Origin: Fistulifera solaris
Taxonomy: Eukaryota; Bacillariophyta; Bacillariophyceae; Naviculales; Stauroneidaceae
Reading direction: 5' to 3'
Length of the DNA stretch: 64,000 nucleotides
NCBI GenBank assembly: GCA_030295235.1
Contig: AP026129.1
Location: forward strand, 1,054,001-1,118,000
Of the stretch, positions 44,020 to 55,350 are shown piece after piece. Position 1 is the stretch's first letter. Every line of letters begins with the position of its first letter. A program made the translations under genes and the position numbers. Below the pieces are notes generated by a model. It was not told where the DNA came from. It searched no databases and saw only the letters and a program-made list of their open reading frames with translations.

Positions 44020-45297
44020 ATGCGAAAGATTGACTTAACAGGAGCTTTATTGATTTGTAGTTTTCTGTTCATCGGCAGAGCGAATGCTTTCCTTGCTTCT
44101 CCAAGAATACGCTTTGCTCAATATCCTGATCATTTCCGGATACAGGTTACTTCTTTATTTTCTCGCTCACCAACTAAATCAATCGAAACGTCGCCTCGAA
44201 GAACCAGGCGGCGGTTCAGCGAAATGACGGAACGACTTCGAGAATACTATAACAAACACGGACACTCGCTGGTGACGGCATCGGAAGATCCTGCCTTGCA
44301 CCGATGGACGGTTTCTCTCCGGCGCAATTACAAATACCAAGTCGTGGGTACTCGTCGTCAAAATTTCGCCCAAAACAGCAACCGCCCGAGATTATCCCCG
44401 GACGAATTGGCAATATTGCAAGAGCTCGATTTTTGTTGGGATGCTCAGTCCATGGCATGGACCACGCGTTATCAGGAACTGGAAGACTTTAAAGAAAAGA
44501 ACGGACATTGTCGGGTACCGGCGAACTACCCTGGGGGCTTGGGGATCTGGGTACGAAATCAGCGGCGTCTTCTGGAGCAACCGGGGGCTTCGGGGATGAC
44601 GCCGAAACGGAGAGCGGCCCTGGAAAAGCTTGGCTTTACTTGGTTTCAGCCGCATTTGTCGCGATGGCAGCGGAGATACGAGCAACTGCGAGAGTTTTAT
44701 AACAAATATGGACACTCGAATGTTCCGGAAGATTACAGCGACAATTTCCAATTAGGACAATGGTGCATGAACCAACGTTCGCAATACAAACGGTATTGCT
44801 CAGGATGGCCGACAGCTCTGTGCGTGGAACGGATTCAAAAATTAGAGGCTCTAGATTTTCGATGGAATTATCGAGATAACAAATGGTACGAGATGGTGAA
44901 CCGACTGAGGCATTATTATGAAATGAACGGTCACATCAAGATCCCCACTTACGATATAGAGAACCAAGATTTAAGACTTTGGTTGATTGTTCAGCGCTAC
45001 TATTACAATCGACGCAAGCAGGAGGAGGGACCATTGACTGAGCGCCGTATCGAATTTTTGCAGAGTATAATGCCTGATTTTCCATGGCAAGTTCGCAAAG
45101 GAGACTCAAATGGACCCAAGACCGAAGATTGGGCTAAGCTGTTTGATGCTATGCGGGCTAAGGGAATTGGTCCAGGTGCCCGGCCGAAGCAACATTGGTT
45201 CGAAGGCGTGAACCGTTTTGAGATGCAAGTCAAAGATACATGGACCGAAAAAGACCTTATTGCATTGTGGAATCAAGCAGACGACGATGACGACTAA
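44020..45297 (+). CDS. Plastid-targeted helicase-associated (HA) domain protein
   Basis: 425 residues, single exon. A signal peptide (LTGALLICSFLFIGRANAF) ends in ANAF then LASPR, the diatom plastid junction. About four helicase-associated repeats follow, each with a W..R...L..F..K.GH..VP pattern: FSEMTERLREYYNKHGHSLV, WTTRYQELEDFKEKNGHCRV, WQRRYEQLREFYNKYGHSNV and WYEMVNRLRHYYEMNGHIKI. In diatoms and some bacteria these small domains occur in multicopy families and are thought to bind nucleic acid; no helicase core is present here. The C-terminus is acidic (NQADDDDD). The exact role is unknown. Confidence 0.85.
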   Translation: MRKIDLTGALLICSFLFIGRANAFLASPRIRFAQYPDHFRIQVTSLFSRSPTKSIETSPRRTRRRFSEMTERLREYYNKHGHSLVTASEDPALHRWTVSLRRNYKYQVVGTRRQNFAQNSNRPRLSPDELAILQELDFCWDAQSMAWTTRYQELEDFKEKNGHCRVPANYPGGLGIWVRNQRRLLEQPGASGMTPKRRAALEKLGFTWFQPHLSRWQRRYEQLREFYNKYGHSNVPEDYSDNFQLGQWCMNQRSQYKRYCSGWPTALCVERIQKLEALDFRWNYRDNKWYEMVNRLRHYYEMNGHIKIPTYDIENQDLRLWLIVQRYYYNRRKQEEGPLTERRIEFLQSIMPDFPWQVRKGDSNGPKTEDWAKLFDAMRAKGIGPGARPKQHWFEGVNRFEMQVKDTWTEKDLIALWNQADDDDD

Positions 45298-46017
45298 TGA
45301 CACGTTCGCTAAAACTGCATGTTAAGCGACCGAAATCTCATCGCTGAAGCTGCAGCAAATGCAACAGAATGGCACCAGCATCGAACATCGAACCTCTCCC
45401 CTAGCGCCCATTCAATGTAATTCTGTTAGAAGTTGTTGTACTTTTCTACAGAGGCAAATTTCTTGCATCCGTAATACATGTACGCCGCCCCACAACAAAC
45501 TAGTCTGGCGCCTTCAATCAGCAACACGACACGACGAATTGCCGTGGACAATACAAACATGAAATGGACTTGGAACTTAATTTCCAACCATTGGAACTTA
45601 ATTTCCAACCATGTACCTAACCTCTGTTCGTTCTGCTAGCGTAATAGGTTGAATGAATAAACAATATAGTTACCCATAGCAGCACCTGTAGTGCACTTCG
45701 CAAGTCGCATTAATTTGCGTTAAAAGCCCTATAAAAGAGAGCGAAAGCAAAAGGCGAAGTTCGGGGGTTAGAAGATTGGGAATTGGGATTATCTATTGTT
45801 ATGTCTTCAAAAGGCCCAAAGATACATCGCAGGTTAGCCCCCAGCCACGGAGTAGCTGTTAGTGAGTAGGGCTTAGTGTATCGAGGCCCTGCAAAATTTC
45901 AAGGCCAGCTCGCCGCTTTATACTTTCTCACAAACCGCGATGACACGTTTTCACTTGTTTTGCGTCAAACAAAACTACTAAGTTGTCCTTCGTCCTTCCT
46001 AATTCATTCCTGATATA
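45298..46017. other. Intergenic with a 21-bp tandem duplication
   Basis: No supported gene. TTGGAACTTAATTTCCAACCA occurs twice in tandem at 45570-45611; each unit contains a TTGGAA...TTCCAA inverted pair. The 3' part is the kinase promoter. Confidence 0.55.
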
Positions 46018-47214
46018 ATGAAAGCAGGCAGAGATACTACCGTTGCACAAGATCAGCAGTCGGAGGTCGCGGATTCCGTCAGAAAAACATTGAGAGAAGT
46101 GACCGCCGAATCTTCTTTTCTAAAAAATAGTGCTCCGATGAAAAGCTTCAGTTCTCTGGGCTTATTCAAGTATTCGGAGATTCGCACAGGGAAGATTCTT
46201 GGCAAAGGAGCTTTTTCGGTGGTTCATGAGGTTGTTGCTTTTGAATTAGAGGACGAGGTCTCGGCAACTATGAATTTCCACAGCCAAAGGACTCGAATGA
46301 AATTCCAGCGAGAAGCAGTCGATAAGAAAACAGGACGCGCTCGATACGTCATAAAGCACCTGAACGAAAGTCTCCTTAAAAAACCAAACGAGTTCTCATC
46401 AGCTGCCTCTGATTTGGCCGTTGAAGCAGCATTCCTCATTCGAATCCGTCACAAACATATTTTGTCTCTTCGAGGCTTTCCTGTTACGGGATTGGGAGCA
46501 TTGAAAGACGGACATCGAGGTTTCTTTCTCATTTTGGATCGGTTAGATACCACTTTGGACAGGCTGATTGAAGACTGGAAAGGGCAAGAACAACAAAATA
46601 GTTCCTTGAAACTTCAATACAGCAGGCAAATAGCTAGTGCATTGAAATACCTACATCGGAACCGAATCGTGTTTAGAGACCTAAAGAGCAACAACATTGG
46701 AATCGATCAAGATGGCCGTCTACGTTTGTTTGATTTCGGACTGTGTCGTGAACTTCCTTCACCCGAAGCGATCAATGAAGTAAGCGAAGAGTTCACGTCA
46801 CGGAGAGTTTACGAAATGTCCGGGGTTGGCACACGGCGAACCATGGCGCCGGAAGTGGTGTTGGCGAAAGGATACAACTGCAAAGCTGATATTTACGGAT
46901 GGGCAATCGTTGTCTGGGAAATGTTTACGCTAGCTAGACCGTACTCTTCCTACAGCAAAACCGACCATCAACAGTTCGTTTGCAGAAAAGGTGAACGCCC
47001 TCCTCTCACAGCCGAAGAGGAACAGCGACAAGGCCGTAAGCACGAGCCCTTGAAAGGTTCTGTGCCATCGGCGTTGAGCGAAATTTTGAGATCAGCTTGG
47101 GATGCTTCCTTATCCAGACGATGCGACGCCGAGTTACTTTGCGTGAAGCTGGACGAAATTCTCCATCCGAGAAGACCAAAGATAGCTTCAGCTGTTCGGC
47201 GTTCCTACCAATGA
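46018..47214 (+). CDS. Serine/threonine protein kinase
   Basis: 398 residues, single exon. The kinase domain starts near residue 60: glycine loop ILGKGAFSVVHEV, catalytic lysine in RYVIKHLNES, alpha-C glutamate probably in AVEAAFLIRIRHKHIL, catalytic loop VFRDLKSNNIG (Phe instead of His in HRD), DFG in LRLFDFGLCRELP, and GTRRTMAPEVVLAKG for the activation segment end. About 40 polar residues are inserted between strands beta2 and beta3. The FRDLK-NNIG loop is seen often in heterokont-expanded kinases. Substrate and pathway cannot be told. The frame is intact. Confidence 0.93.
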   Translation: MKAGRDTTVAQDQQSEVADSVRKTLREVTAESSFLKNSAPMKSFSSLGLFKYSEIRTGKILGKGAFSVVHEVVAFELEDEVSATMNFHSQRTRMKFQREAVDKKTGRARYVIKHLNESLLKKPNEFSSAASDLAVEAAFLIRIRHKHILSLRGFPVTGLGALKDGHRGFFLILDRLDTTLDRLIEDWKGQEQQNSSLKLQYSRQIASALKYLHRNRIVFRDLKSNNIGIDQDGRLRLFDFGLCRELPSPEAINEVSEEFTSRRVYEMSGVGTRRTMAPEVVLAKGYNCKADIYGWAIVVWEMFTLARPYSSYSKTDHQQFVCRKGERPPLTAEEEQRQGRKHEPLKGSVPSALSEILRSAWDASLSRRCDAELLCVKLDEILHPRRPKIASAVRRSYQ

Positions 47215-47338
47215 AATGAAAAAGGAAGAATATCGTAATATTTTTAAACCTCAATAACAGCGTGGTGATTGAAAGATAGGTATCAATGCTGAATAAATTC
47301 AGCATGTAAGCAAATACACAAACAATGCCTTGCACTGA

Positions 47339-47732
<394 letters not shown>

Positions 47733-48292
47733 ACTGCGTTGAACTATTTGTTTTGAATGACGAGAAACGAAACTGCAGTTAGATGATCCGAAAGAGTGGC
47801 TGTAGCGAATCCGCGCAGAAAGAAGAGGAATGAGCCCCAAATTGAAATAACTGTATCACGGAGGCATAAGATATTTGTCAGAAACCGACTGGCAAGAATA
47901 ATCAGCCTTCCAAGCAACCTGTCGACAAGTTTTTCTTACCGCATCCACGTCTCAACAATGCTCGGAGGGTCTCAATAACTGTTTGGCATGATCTTTTTTT
48001 GATGCAAATGCGAATTATTAGTATTATATCAGGTACGTAGTATGTTTTAATAGATTGCGGCGACGAGCGACGACGATCGATGCCGGACGCGAGGGGAAAG
48101 CGTCCCTTAAAATTGAATTGTGTTAAATGTCGCAGAGGAGCTCATGCTTGTAGTAACTGTAAGAGAGAAACGGTTACAGTACTGATAACTGATACTCCTA
48201 CAAAAAATGGCGCATTATGAAGCTATAGTCATATACGATTTCTGCAAGCAGAGAAAGAGAAAGCCACGTTGTCATGCAGTACCCGGAAACCC

Positions 48293-48372
48293 GGAAAGGA
48301 CGTTAAAATTCTGCCTCCAGCACAAAATTCTACTTAGCGTCCACGACGATGCAGCATTTTAACGCCGTGTCC
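48293..48372 (+). repeat. 80-bp palindromic element, copy 2
   Basis: It begins GGAAAGGACGTTAAAATTCT and ends CATTTTAACGCCGTGTCC, giving imperfect inverted ends. It has the same 80-bp length as the other copies. The central CTTAGCGTCCAC is shared with copy 3 and with the reverse complement of copy 1. Confidence 0.8.
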
Positions 48373-48402
48373 GTACACCTGTTTTTACGCGTACAAGTAC
48401 AT

Positions 48403-48482
48403 GGAAAGGACGGTAAAATTCTGCCTCCAGTAGAAGATTCTACGTAGCGTCCACTATGAGGCAGAAGTTTGACGCCGTTTCC
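48403..48482 (+). repeat. 80-bp palindromic element, copy 3
   Basis: It begins GGAAAGGACGGTAAAATTCT and ends AAGTTTGACGCCGTTTCC. It is a direct repeat of copy 2 separated by 30 bp (GTACACC...AAGTACAT). The 80-bp length is unchanged despite substitutions. Confidence 0.8.
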
Positions 48483-49019
48483 TCTCAATGTTCAAGTTTC
48501 CAGGTGCGCCAATCACGCGCACGATAGGGTGAAAAAAGCTCCGAGCCCTCAACGGATCGATTACCGGTAAGCTGATCACGTCTTGGGCTTAGAACTCTAT
48601 GTATTCAAATCTTTGATGGAAGCCGTTTCGATTTGTTTAGCCATAGTACGATGCGCGATCGTCTTCTACTTAGGCCATTCGTTTCTATCTAACTTTGCGA
48701 TGTTTTTAATTGACTATCGGATAGTATGTTCCTTTGCAGTCCATAGTACACTCTACTATGAAGAATTCAAATAAATGTGTAGACGAACAGCGGTTTTTTT
48801 AGTACTTCTCAAGGTAGATTCGATTTTTCTGGATCATGGCTGTCCGCGATGAAGGCGGGATTCCAAGAACGCCCAAACCCAACGGCTCTTTTTGTAGCGA
48901 TCGAGAGGTGGCGATGCGGGCAAAGCGCCTCCTTCGCCATATTTGAGTCTCATTATTCCGCCAGAAGAATCTTCAGCACCAACGCCAGCTAATCTCAAGC
49001 CACTCTGAAGCTTAACAAG

Positions 49020-49730
49020 ATGAAAGCAACTATTCTCTCCTTCTTTGCCTTGGTGGCTGGTGTCTCAGCCAACGAGGCTCAGTTGATCGCTGATGCTATC
49101 AACCAAGATCGTGCGCTCCGGGGCAACCCCAACCCTCTCGACATGACACCGGAAGAGCGGGACCGTGAAATGCAGTTGATGTGCCGAGCTGTGCGAAACT
49201 TCATTCCCCGAAACTGCGTCTGCACGGGTGATCTCTTATCTCTTACGGCTGATTTCGTGTGCACCTCTCCCACTGAGGACTGCTTGCCGAACATCCCCAT
49301 TGTCGGTACCGTTTGCTCGACCTCGCAGGTCACCGGTAACATCAAGCTCGCTCCTTTCGCTTTGTCGGCCACAGTGGCCATGAAAGGTTGCGCCACTGGT
49401 GTCAATTCCGACTCGCAGGGTGAGCTTGGCGATGTCTGCGCTTCTCTTACGGCGACTAGCGGTATCAGTGGCGTGAGCATCGACGCCTGCGAGCTCACTA
49501 TCGGTGACCAGACGTGCGACACCTGCATTGCCTGCACTACTGAGGGAGGAAGCAATGGATTCGGCTTTAACTGTGATTTCCTTGCCGCTGAGTTCTGTGT
49601 CCCCATTGGTCTTCCTTTCGTCGGACGAGGCCGCATGGCAGGAACCAGCATGAGGGAGTTCACTTCCACGCCCATTTGGACGAGCGTTGCCGAGGGTGCT
49701 GCCACAGAACTGGCAACGACATCTGCGTAA
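49020..49730 (+). CDS. Secreted cysteine-rich protein of unknown function
   Basis: 236 residues with a clear signal peptide (MKATILSFFALVAGVSA). The mature part has many cysteines in spaced pairs (RNCVCTGD, DFVCTSPTEDC, GDQTCDTCIACTTEGG, NCDFLAAEFC), so a disulfide-stabilised extracellular or vacuolar protein is likely. The base composition looks more C-rich at third positions than neighbouring genes, which suggests high expression. I do not recognise a characterised family; diatoms have several secreted Cys-rich groups. The C-terminus (TSVAEGAATELATTSA) is small and polar. A long antisense frame is a shadow. Confidence 0.82.
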   Translation: MKATILSFFALVAGVSANEAQLIADAINQDRALRGNPNPLDMTPEERDREMQLMCRAVRNFIPRNCVCTGDLLSLTADFVCTSPTEDCLPNIPIVGTVCSTSQVTGNIKLAPFALSATVAMKGCATGVNSDSQGELGDVCASLTATSGISGVSIDACELTIGDQTCDTCIACTTEGGSNGFGFNCDFLAAEFCVPIGLPFVGRGRMAGTSMREFTSTPIWTSVAEGAATELATTSA

Positions 49731-50229
49731 AACTCATTTTGGTGAAAAATGCGCTCTTTGTCAGTCCATAAAGTGAACATGTATAGGTCAAACTGTAACC
49801 TTTTCCTTTCAAAATAAACTTTGTTACCAGTCCTTTTCTTTCGTCAAATACCGTAATACATGAGTATCGACTGTTAGATATCGTAAAGATTTATCGGTAT
49901 GCTTTCCTTTGACTCGACCAGAACCTAGCTTGTCGTAAATCCCGAGATCATCGTCCCGATGTCCATTCCTTCGTCGCCATTTTTCTTTTGCTTCCGAAGT
50001 TTTTCTCGGTACTTGCAACTTGCAACTGCAGTCAGAACCGTTGAACGTGCGTGCGTGCACTTTTCCTCCGTTGTCTGCGCTTCTGTCCGGTGTGTATTTC
50101 GTGAGCGCGCCACACGCGCTCCACGTAAAATCTGACGGCAAGAAAGAAAACGAAAACGAAAACGAAAAAGAAAAACAATAAAAACAACATTCGAAACTAA
50201 CTCTGTACGGGTAATATCATCAATCAACG
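49731..50229. other. Intergenic, upstream of CDC123 gene
   Basis: No supported gene. A purine-rich (GAAAAC)-type repeat lies at about 50143-50180, just before the CDC123 start. Confidence 0.5.
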
Positions 50230-51306
50230 ATGAATCCATTGTCAAATGATCTCGAAGTACTTGTGAGCGCACTAGGCCAAGGCGACTCATCTCCAGAAGA
50301 ACAAGAAGAAGAGATCTTACCGCAATTTAAGGATGTCTTGGCCTGCCAATTTTCATCGTGGTATCCAAACTACTGTTCCGCTCCTGGACGCCGCAATACA
50401 ACAATACCCTCCATAATTTTGGACCTTCCTAACAATTTCATTGATTATTTACAAGCGGATGGAGTTCATCTTCCCCACGGTGTCGAGGCAAGTTGTATCT
50501 ATTCGACGCCCACGCTCGATAGTGATGAAGACTCCTCGTGGTCGTCATCGACGACGGAACCAACCGCAATTTTCGACTTTCCAGAACTCAACCGTCAAAT
50601 TGAAGCAGCGATTTATCAATTGGGTGGAGCCGTGGTGCCAAAATTGAATTGGTCGTGTCCGAAAGATGCTGTCTGGATGAACGGAGGCACTCTGAAATGT
50701 GAAACCGTTGGCGACGTGTATCTACTGCTGAAATCCAGTGACTTTATCGCTTTTGATCTCCAGCAAGCAACGACGGAAGTTGTCGGTGGATCATCTTTGT
50801 CTTCATCCGAGGTGATATATCAATTAGTGTTGAGAAAGTGGAGTAATCTATATCCCAGTCAAGAATTTCGAGTATTTGTTCGTCAGCGACAAATTCGCGG
50901 TATCAGTCAAAGACAGGCAACACAATATTATCCTCACGTATCAGAGCGGGGAGATCACTATCAACAACTTATCGAGCAGTTTTGGGACGACCATAAAGAA
51001 CGAGCACCTTGTGACGATGTTGTGATGGATATCTACATCGACAAGAATGATCGTGTGTGGGTGATTGATTTTAATGTCTGGGGGAGCCGCACCGATGCTT
51101 TATTGTTTTCCTGGTCCGAACTAATTGCCTTAGATGACATTGAAATGCGAGTTGTGGAAACAGAACGGCAAGTGAAAGTGGATCCGTTATCGAGTTATCG
51201 CGCTCCTATTGATGTACTGCACGTGGGCGGTGCCTTTGACGACTTTATGGGACAATGCCATAAACCAAGTGAACTAGAGCAAGAACCAAATGATGAAATA
51301 ATATAA
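50230..51306 (+). CDS. CDC123: CDC123/D123 family eIF2 assembly factor
   Basis: ATP-grasp-like cytosolic chaperone that joins eIF2 subunits so that translation initiation can proceed. It has 358 residues, single exon, intact. Family motifs are FSSWYPNYCS, AVVPKLNWSCPKDAVWMNGG, LKCETVGDVYLLLKSS, LRKWSNLYPSQEFRVFVRQR, GISQRQATQYYPHV and the metal/ATP site VMDIYIDKNDRVWVIDFNVW. The N-terminus is acidic and short. It converges on the PGAM gene, 44 bp apart. Confidence 0.93.
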   Translation: MNPLSNDLEVLVSALGQGDSSPEEQEEEILPQFKDVLACQFSSWYPNYCSAPGRRNTTIPSIILDLPNNFIDYLQADGVHLPHGVEASCIYSTPTLDSDEDSSWSSSTTEPTAIFDFPELNRQIEAAIYQLGGAVVPKLNWSCPKDAVWMNGGTLKCETVGDVYLLLKSSDFIAFDLQQATTEVVGGSSLSSSEVIYQLVLRKWSNLYPSQEFRVFVRQRQIRGISQRQATQYYPHVSERGDHYQQLIEQFWDDHKERAPCDDVVMDIYIDKNDRVWVIDFNVWGSRTDALLFSWSELIALDDIEMRVVETERQVKVDPLSSYRAPIDVLHVGGAFDDFMGQCHKPSELEQEPNDEII

Positions 51307-51350
51307 TAATATTATGAGATCACAAAACTGATTAGTAAGAGGAAAAGGAT

Positions 51351-52474
51351 CTACGCGACTTCCGAACGACCGGGTCGATCGATTTCGGCCTCGAAGAAGG
51401 AACTTCCCTCGAACGACCTCGACGATGCTGCTTGCGCTTCCGGAGAAGGACGACTGATATTGTATAGCTTATGAAAGGCATCCTTTCCGGACATTTCAAG
51501 ATTTGTTGTAATACTCGTATCGTATACTTGTTGACGATCGCGTTGTAGAATATCACGAACGGCTTTGTCACCGCCCAACCATTCACCACGAAGGTATCCG
51601 GTCGCTTCGTCCAATTTTCCATCTTTCCGGGCCACTGGTTTTAAATTTTCGTCGAGACGATACGCTAGTGGGACAGCACGGGGAAGACATAGGTTAATTA
51701 TGTCCTCTTTTCCAATATCTTCTAAACGCATAATCAACGAGCGCAGATTGTTTTCATGACCTACGATGAGTACCGTCTTTCCATCTCGTAAAGAAGGAGC
51801 AATCACTTCGTCCCAATAGACACTGGATCGTTTCATTGTATCGTGCAGTGATTCGGATTCGGGAATGGAATTCAGCATCTGATAATCAAGAGATTTGACA
51901 TGAGACATGTTGCACGTTTCGTCAGCACTGCAAAGCAAACGATACATAGTCTTCAACTTACCTCTCGATACCGAGGATCTTTTCCGGGATAATAAGGATG
52001 GTCTCGGGTCATCGGGGGCGGGGGCTCATCGTACGATCGACGCCAGCGTTTGACTTGATCTACACCAAATTGACTGACGACTTCTTTCTTATTCTTTCCC
52101 ACCAAATCCCCGTACGAGCGCTCATTCAAACGCCAGTGCTTGTAAACGGGCAAATACTCTTGTCCCAATTCCATCAACGCCAAATTGGCGGTCCGAATCG
52201 TGCGGCGCAACAGAGACGTATGGACCTCGTCAAAGCGAATACCGGCGTTGAACATCATTTGACCCGCCACACGAGCTTCCAAGACGCCATCGTCGGTGAG
52301 GGGAGTATCCGTCCAGCCGATAAAACGATTGTCACGGTTCCAGGTCGACTGCCCGTGACGAAGAAAGCAGAGTTGATAAGGAGTGTCTTGATTGAGTGAT
52401 GTAAAAGACGCTTTATGCCCTCGTGCTACCGCGGTTTTAGGCTGCTGGCGCAGCAACGTTCGCGCGGCTTTCAT
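51351..52474 (-). CDS. PGAM: 2,3-bisphosphoglycerate-dependent phosphoglycerate mutase
   Basis: Interconverts 3- and 2-phosphoglycerate in glycolysis. Exon 1 is 52474-51962 and exon 2 is 51878-51351, with an 83-nt intron (GTAAGT...TATCAG), giving 346 residues. Motifs are the phosphohistidine site LCFLRHGQSTWNRDNRFIGW, NERSYGDLVGKNK, MTRDHPYYPGKDPRY and the second histidine VLIVGHENNLRSLI. The N-terminus (MKAARTLLRQQPKTAVARGH) is basic and suggests mitochondrial targeting, consistent with the known mitochondrial lower glycolysis of diatoms. The C-terminal extension of about 60 residues (SSRSFEGSSFFEAEIDR) is unusual for dPGM. The frame upstream of 52474 opens at TTG. Confidence 0.93.
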
Positions 52475-53431
52475 GGTGATTTGATGTCGTCTTAGTAGGG
52501 CTTGGATGAAATTATGCACTGATCTTGTCAACAACGGAGTAATCGACTCGCTCTAGCCAACCGTAACCGTATCCATCCGATCAAATGTCTCAGAGTGAGA
52601 CAAACGAGTGGTTTCATGCCCGAAACTTGACACCCATTTACGTGGCACACTTAAGTGAAGAAGAGAAAGAGAACAAATGGCGAAAAACGAGAAAGCTTTC
52701 TCACAAGATGAACGGACAAACTGGCAGAAAGAAGTACGGATTTATGTCGTTACGGTAATCCTATTGTACATAAAGACTTTTCGTATTAGCGGAAAGTAGC
52801 GAACATGGATCCAAGATCCAAGAACAACATTTGTCATCGGTGCTACGTCAGCAGCATTTGTTCTTAAAAAAGGTGCGGGAAAATGTGTACGTTCACGTAG
52901 GCCCCCGTAGAGAAAGTACCAAGCAGGGCTTTCCTTGTCTCTAGTCTCTACCAGTAGTTTTACTGCCAAAGTCGGAGTCACGCACACTTTTCGTGCTTCT
53001 GAGAAAATAAATAATATATATTCCGGGTGTGATGTTTGATCTGGGTCGAGTCGTCGTGGCAATTTCGTCAAAAGAGATGCGCTTCAAACCTAGGCAAAGA
53101 ATCATGGTAACCTTATGATAAAAGCTCAACAACACGATCAAAAACCGCTCCAAGGCGAGGTGTTAAAACTGATCATTAATGAAACGTGTAGGCGGTTAAA
53201 ATGCGAATGAGAGCCGAGCCAATTACTACCCTGTTCGGCACGTGCAGGGACGAGAAGCGGGTTGAGTCGCGTCACAGCTAACGTTGCTAGGGATGGAATA
53301 GGCAAGGAACCGTGAGGAATATCAGTATCTATCTTGGCGGTTATTCGTCACGTACATGTAGCATTGTATGTTATTGTTCTCTAGCAAGACGCGTTGTTAT
53401 AGTTTTTTTGTAACATATGGCTCGACAATCC
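52475..53431. other. Intergenic, PGAM promoter and PRMT5 3' flank
   Basis: No supported gene. It holds the second copy of the 58-bp dispersed repeat. Confidence 0.5.
52869..52927 (+). repeat. 58-bp dispersed repeat, copy 2
   Basis: It shares GGTGCGGGAAAA, TCACGTAGGCCCCCGTAGAG and GTACCAAGCAG with 33868-33925 in the same order and orientation. It lies about 400 bp upstream of the PGAM start, as copy 1 lies about 200 bp upstream of the ankyrin gene start. Confidence 0.75.
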
Positions 53432-55350
53432 TTAAAGCGAAACATGGGATGATCGACCCCCGGGATTATGAATTGGAGTTGTCGAGAGAAGGTTTCCGTC
53501 GGCATCCATCACTGTAGCCATCCATTCATACCAAACGCGTTTTTCGTCTATCTTACGCCAGATAGAGGTGTCGATGATACCTTGCGGCGGAATATGGACC
53601 GGATGTTGTAGAGGAAAGTACAGAGGAAACCAAGAGAACATGCCAACGGAAAATGAATGTGGTGCGATGGAGATCTTGTGCACGCCATCCGGAGATAAAT
53701 CGGCGGAAAAGGTACCCAATAGTCCCGTCACAATCCAGGGTTCCGTATCCACCTCACTCGATGCGACCATTTCATCAACAGCACCATATCCCGGACCACA
53801 TGCTATCGCCCCGCGATTGTCACGAAAAACAAGCTTGGCTTTTCGACTCGTATCATCCACTATGGTGGGATGTTCAAACGTCCAACAAGTTTGCTCTGGA
53901 AACATTTGACTAGCCGCATGTGTCCGCACAACGTACGGCGTTTCAACGGCAATTTGTTGCCCCACAACTCTAGCATTATTATCCGGATAGAACGATTGTG
54001 CCATCACTTCCTGATGTAGTTTGAGCGAGCTCACGGGTGCCAGAAACGAAGTATAACGTGTCGGAACGCTCACGACGTCGGGTCGACACCGTTTCAATAG
54101 AGTGTCCAAGCATTCAGGAGATAATTCATTGCATCCAAACGACCCTAATAGCTCACTTACAATGAGGTCAGCCTGTTGACAAAACTGATCCTCCAGCGAT
54201 CGCAGATCGCTTTGAACTACTGCACTTTGAATTGCTGCCAGAGGGGATCGAACTGCTGTTTCGACTGCAAATACAAGACAGCCGACGGGTTCTTTTCGAC
54301 TGCAATCACACGCAACAATGTTGCCGACTGTGACGCACGATATGCTTGTAAGACGGCCGTTACGAGGGGCCCGCGCCCTGCCCCTACTACTAAAACCAAT
54401 GTTTTTGTTCCTGCTTGTCGTTCGATTAAGAAAGATCGGCATGCGTCCTGGTATCTTTGATACTTGATGGGATCACCTTCGAACACTTCATAAGTAGCAA
54501 ATAATAGATGATCTTGCAGAGGCTGTAACGGCTTTTGTAGTGCGTCTAGATAATCATGCTCATCCTGGGCATTCGATGAGTCCAAGACGGCAGTAACGGA
54601 GTCTCGATTGCGAAGGTGCTGCAAATACTGCTGAAAATTCCCACGGTTCGTTGCTGCTGTGTCATTGATCAACAATACTTTCAAAGTACGCCCCAAGCGC
54701 TTTAATAAATATCCGATGATATACTGATGCGGCTTGGCGAGTGTTGGGTAGCCTTGTCTGTTGGTGAGGAAGAGACTCGTTCGGATGGAAAAGCTCTTGA
54801 TAGGACCACAGCCAATCATATTGTGCAGCAAAGTCATCTGTTTTGTCATATGCTCACGCGGATCGCCATCTATGGGTGGAATCTCAAGCAATACTCCCAC
54901 CAAAGAAGGATATTGGCAGGCGGAAATGATTTTTTGCCATGTTCGAATGGAAGCCGCGTCCAGAGAAACTGGAACCCACAGTTGAAACGAGCCTCCCGCC
55001 TCTTGTAATGCACTCAACGCTAAACTGGCTAACTGCTGAGAATATTGAGGAATGTTGTCATCAGGCGTCGGTAAAATCACGGCAGGTAAGTTCATATGCC
55101 ATGCCCATGGCAAGTAGTTGGGCCATTCTTCAATGGATCCGGGGCATCTTCCAACAACGCTGGTACGCCACCATTTTGCTTCGACAACAGTGATATCGGA
55201 TCTAGTCTGGATATTAAGTCCCCCGCCGACGTGAGGCAAATCAGTAACGACATAATCGAACGATTCCGGTCGAACGGTTTGCAAGGCGACGGCAACGTCG
55301 TGACTGAACGTATCGTCTTGATAGCCGAGCAACAACGAGACCTCCGTCAT
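53432..55350 (-). CDS. PRMT5: Protein arginine methyltransferase 5 (PRMT5)
   Basis: Type II enzyme making symmetric dimethylarginine on histones and Sm proteins. It has an N-terminal TIM-barrel (WWRTSVVGRCPGSIEEWPNY, LLEIPPIDGDPREHM), then the Rossmann domain with SAM motif LVVGAGRGPLVTAVLQAYRA and AVEKNPSAV. The double-E loop is SELLGSFGCNELSPECLD, followed by the beta-barrel (SFYPDNNARVVGQQIAVETP). One frame change sits at the TTT 54226-54228; one more base gives FKSAVVQSDLRSLEDQF and a total of 639 residues, the length usual for PRMT5. The family's active-site Phe region could not be confirmed in detail. Confidence 0.93.

Larger units (their letters stand above)
47733..49019. other. Intergenic with paired 80-bp palindromic elements
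   Basis: 1.3 kb between the HIT gene start and the secreted-protein gene. No gene is supported. Two 80-bp palindromic elements (listed separately) lie 30 bp apart. The last 200 bp should be the promoter of the secreted protein. Confidence 0.55.

Noticed and set aside
49130-49160. TPEERDREM in the secreted protein as a third member of the microprotein family
   Set aside because: Only the few residues around PEER match; the following helix differs, so chance resemblance is more likely.
49079-49780. 233-codon open frame on the minus strand
   Set aside because: Fully antisense to the secreted Cys-rich protein, which has a signal peptide and spaced cysteines; the antisense frame shows no family features.
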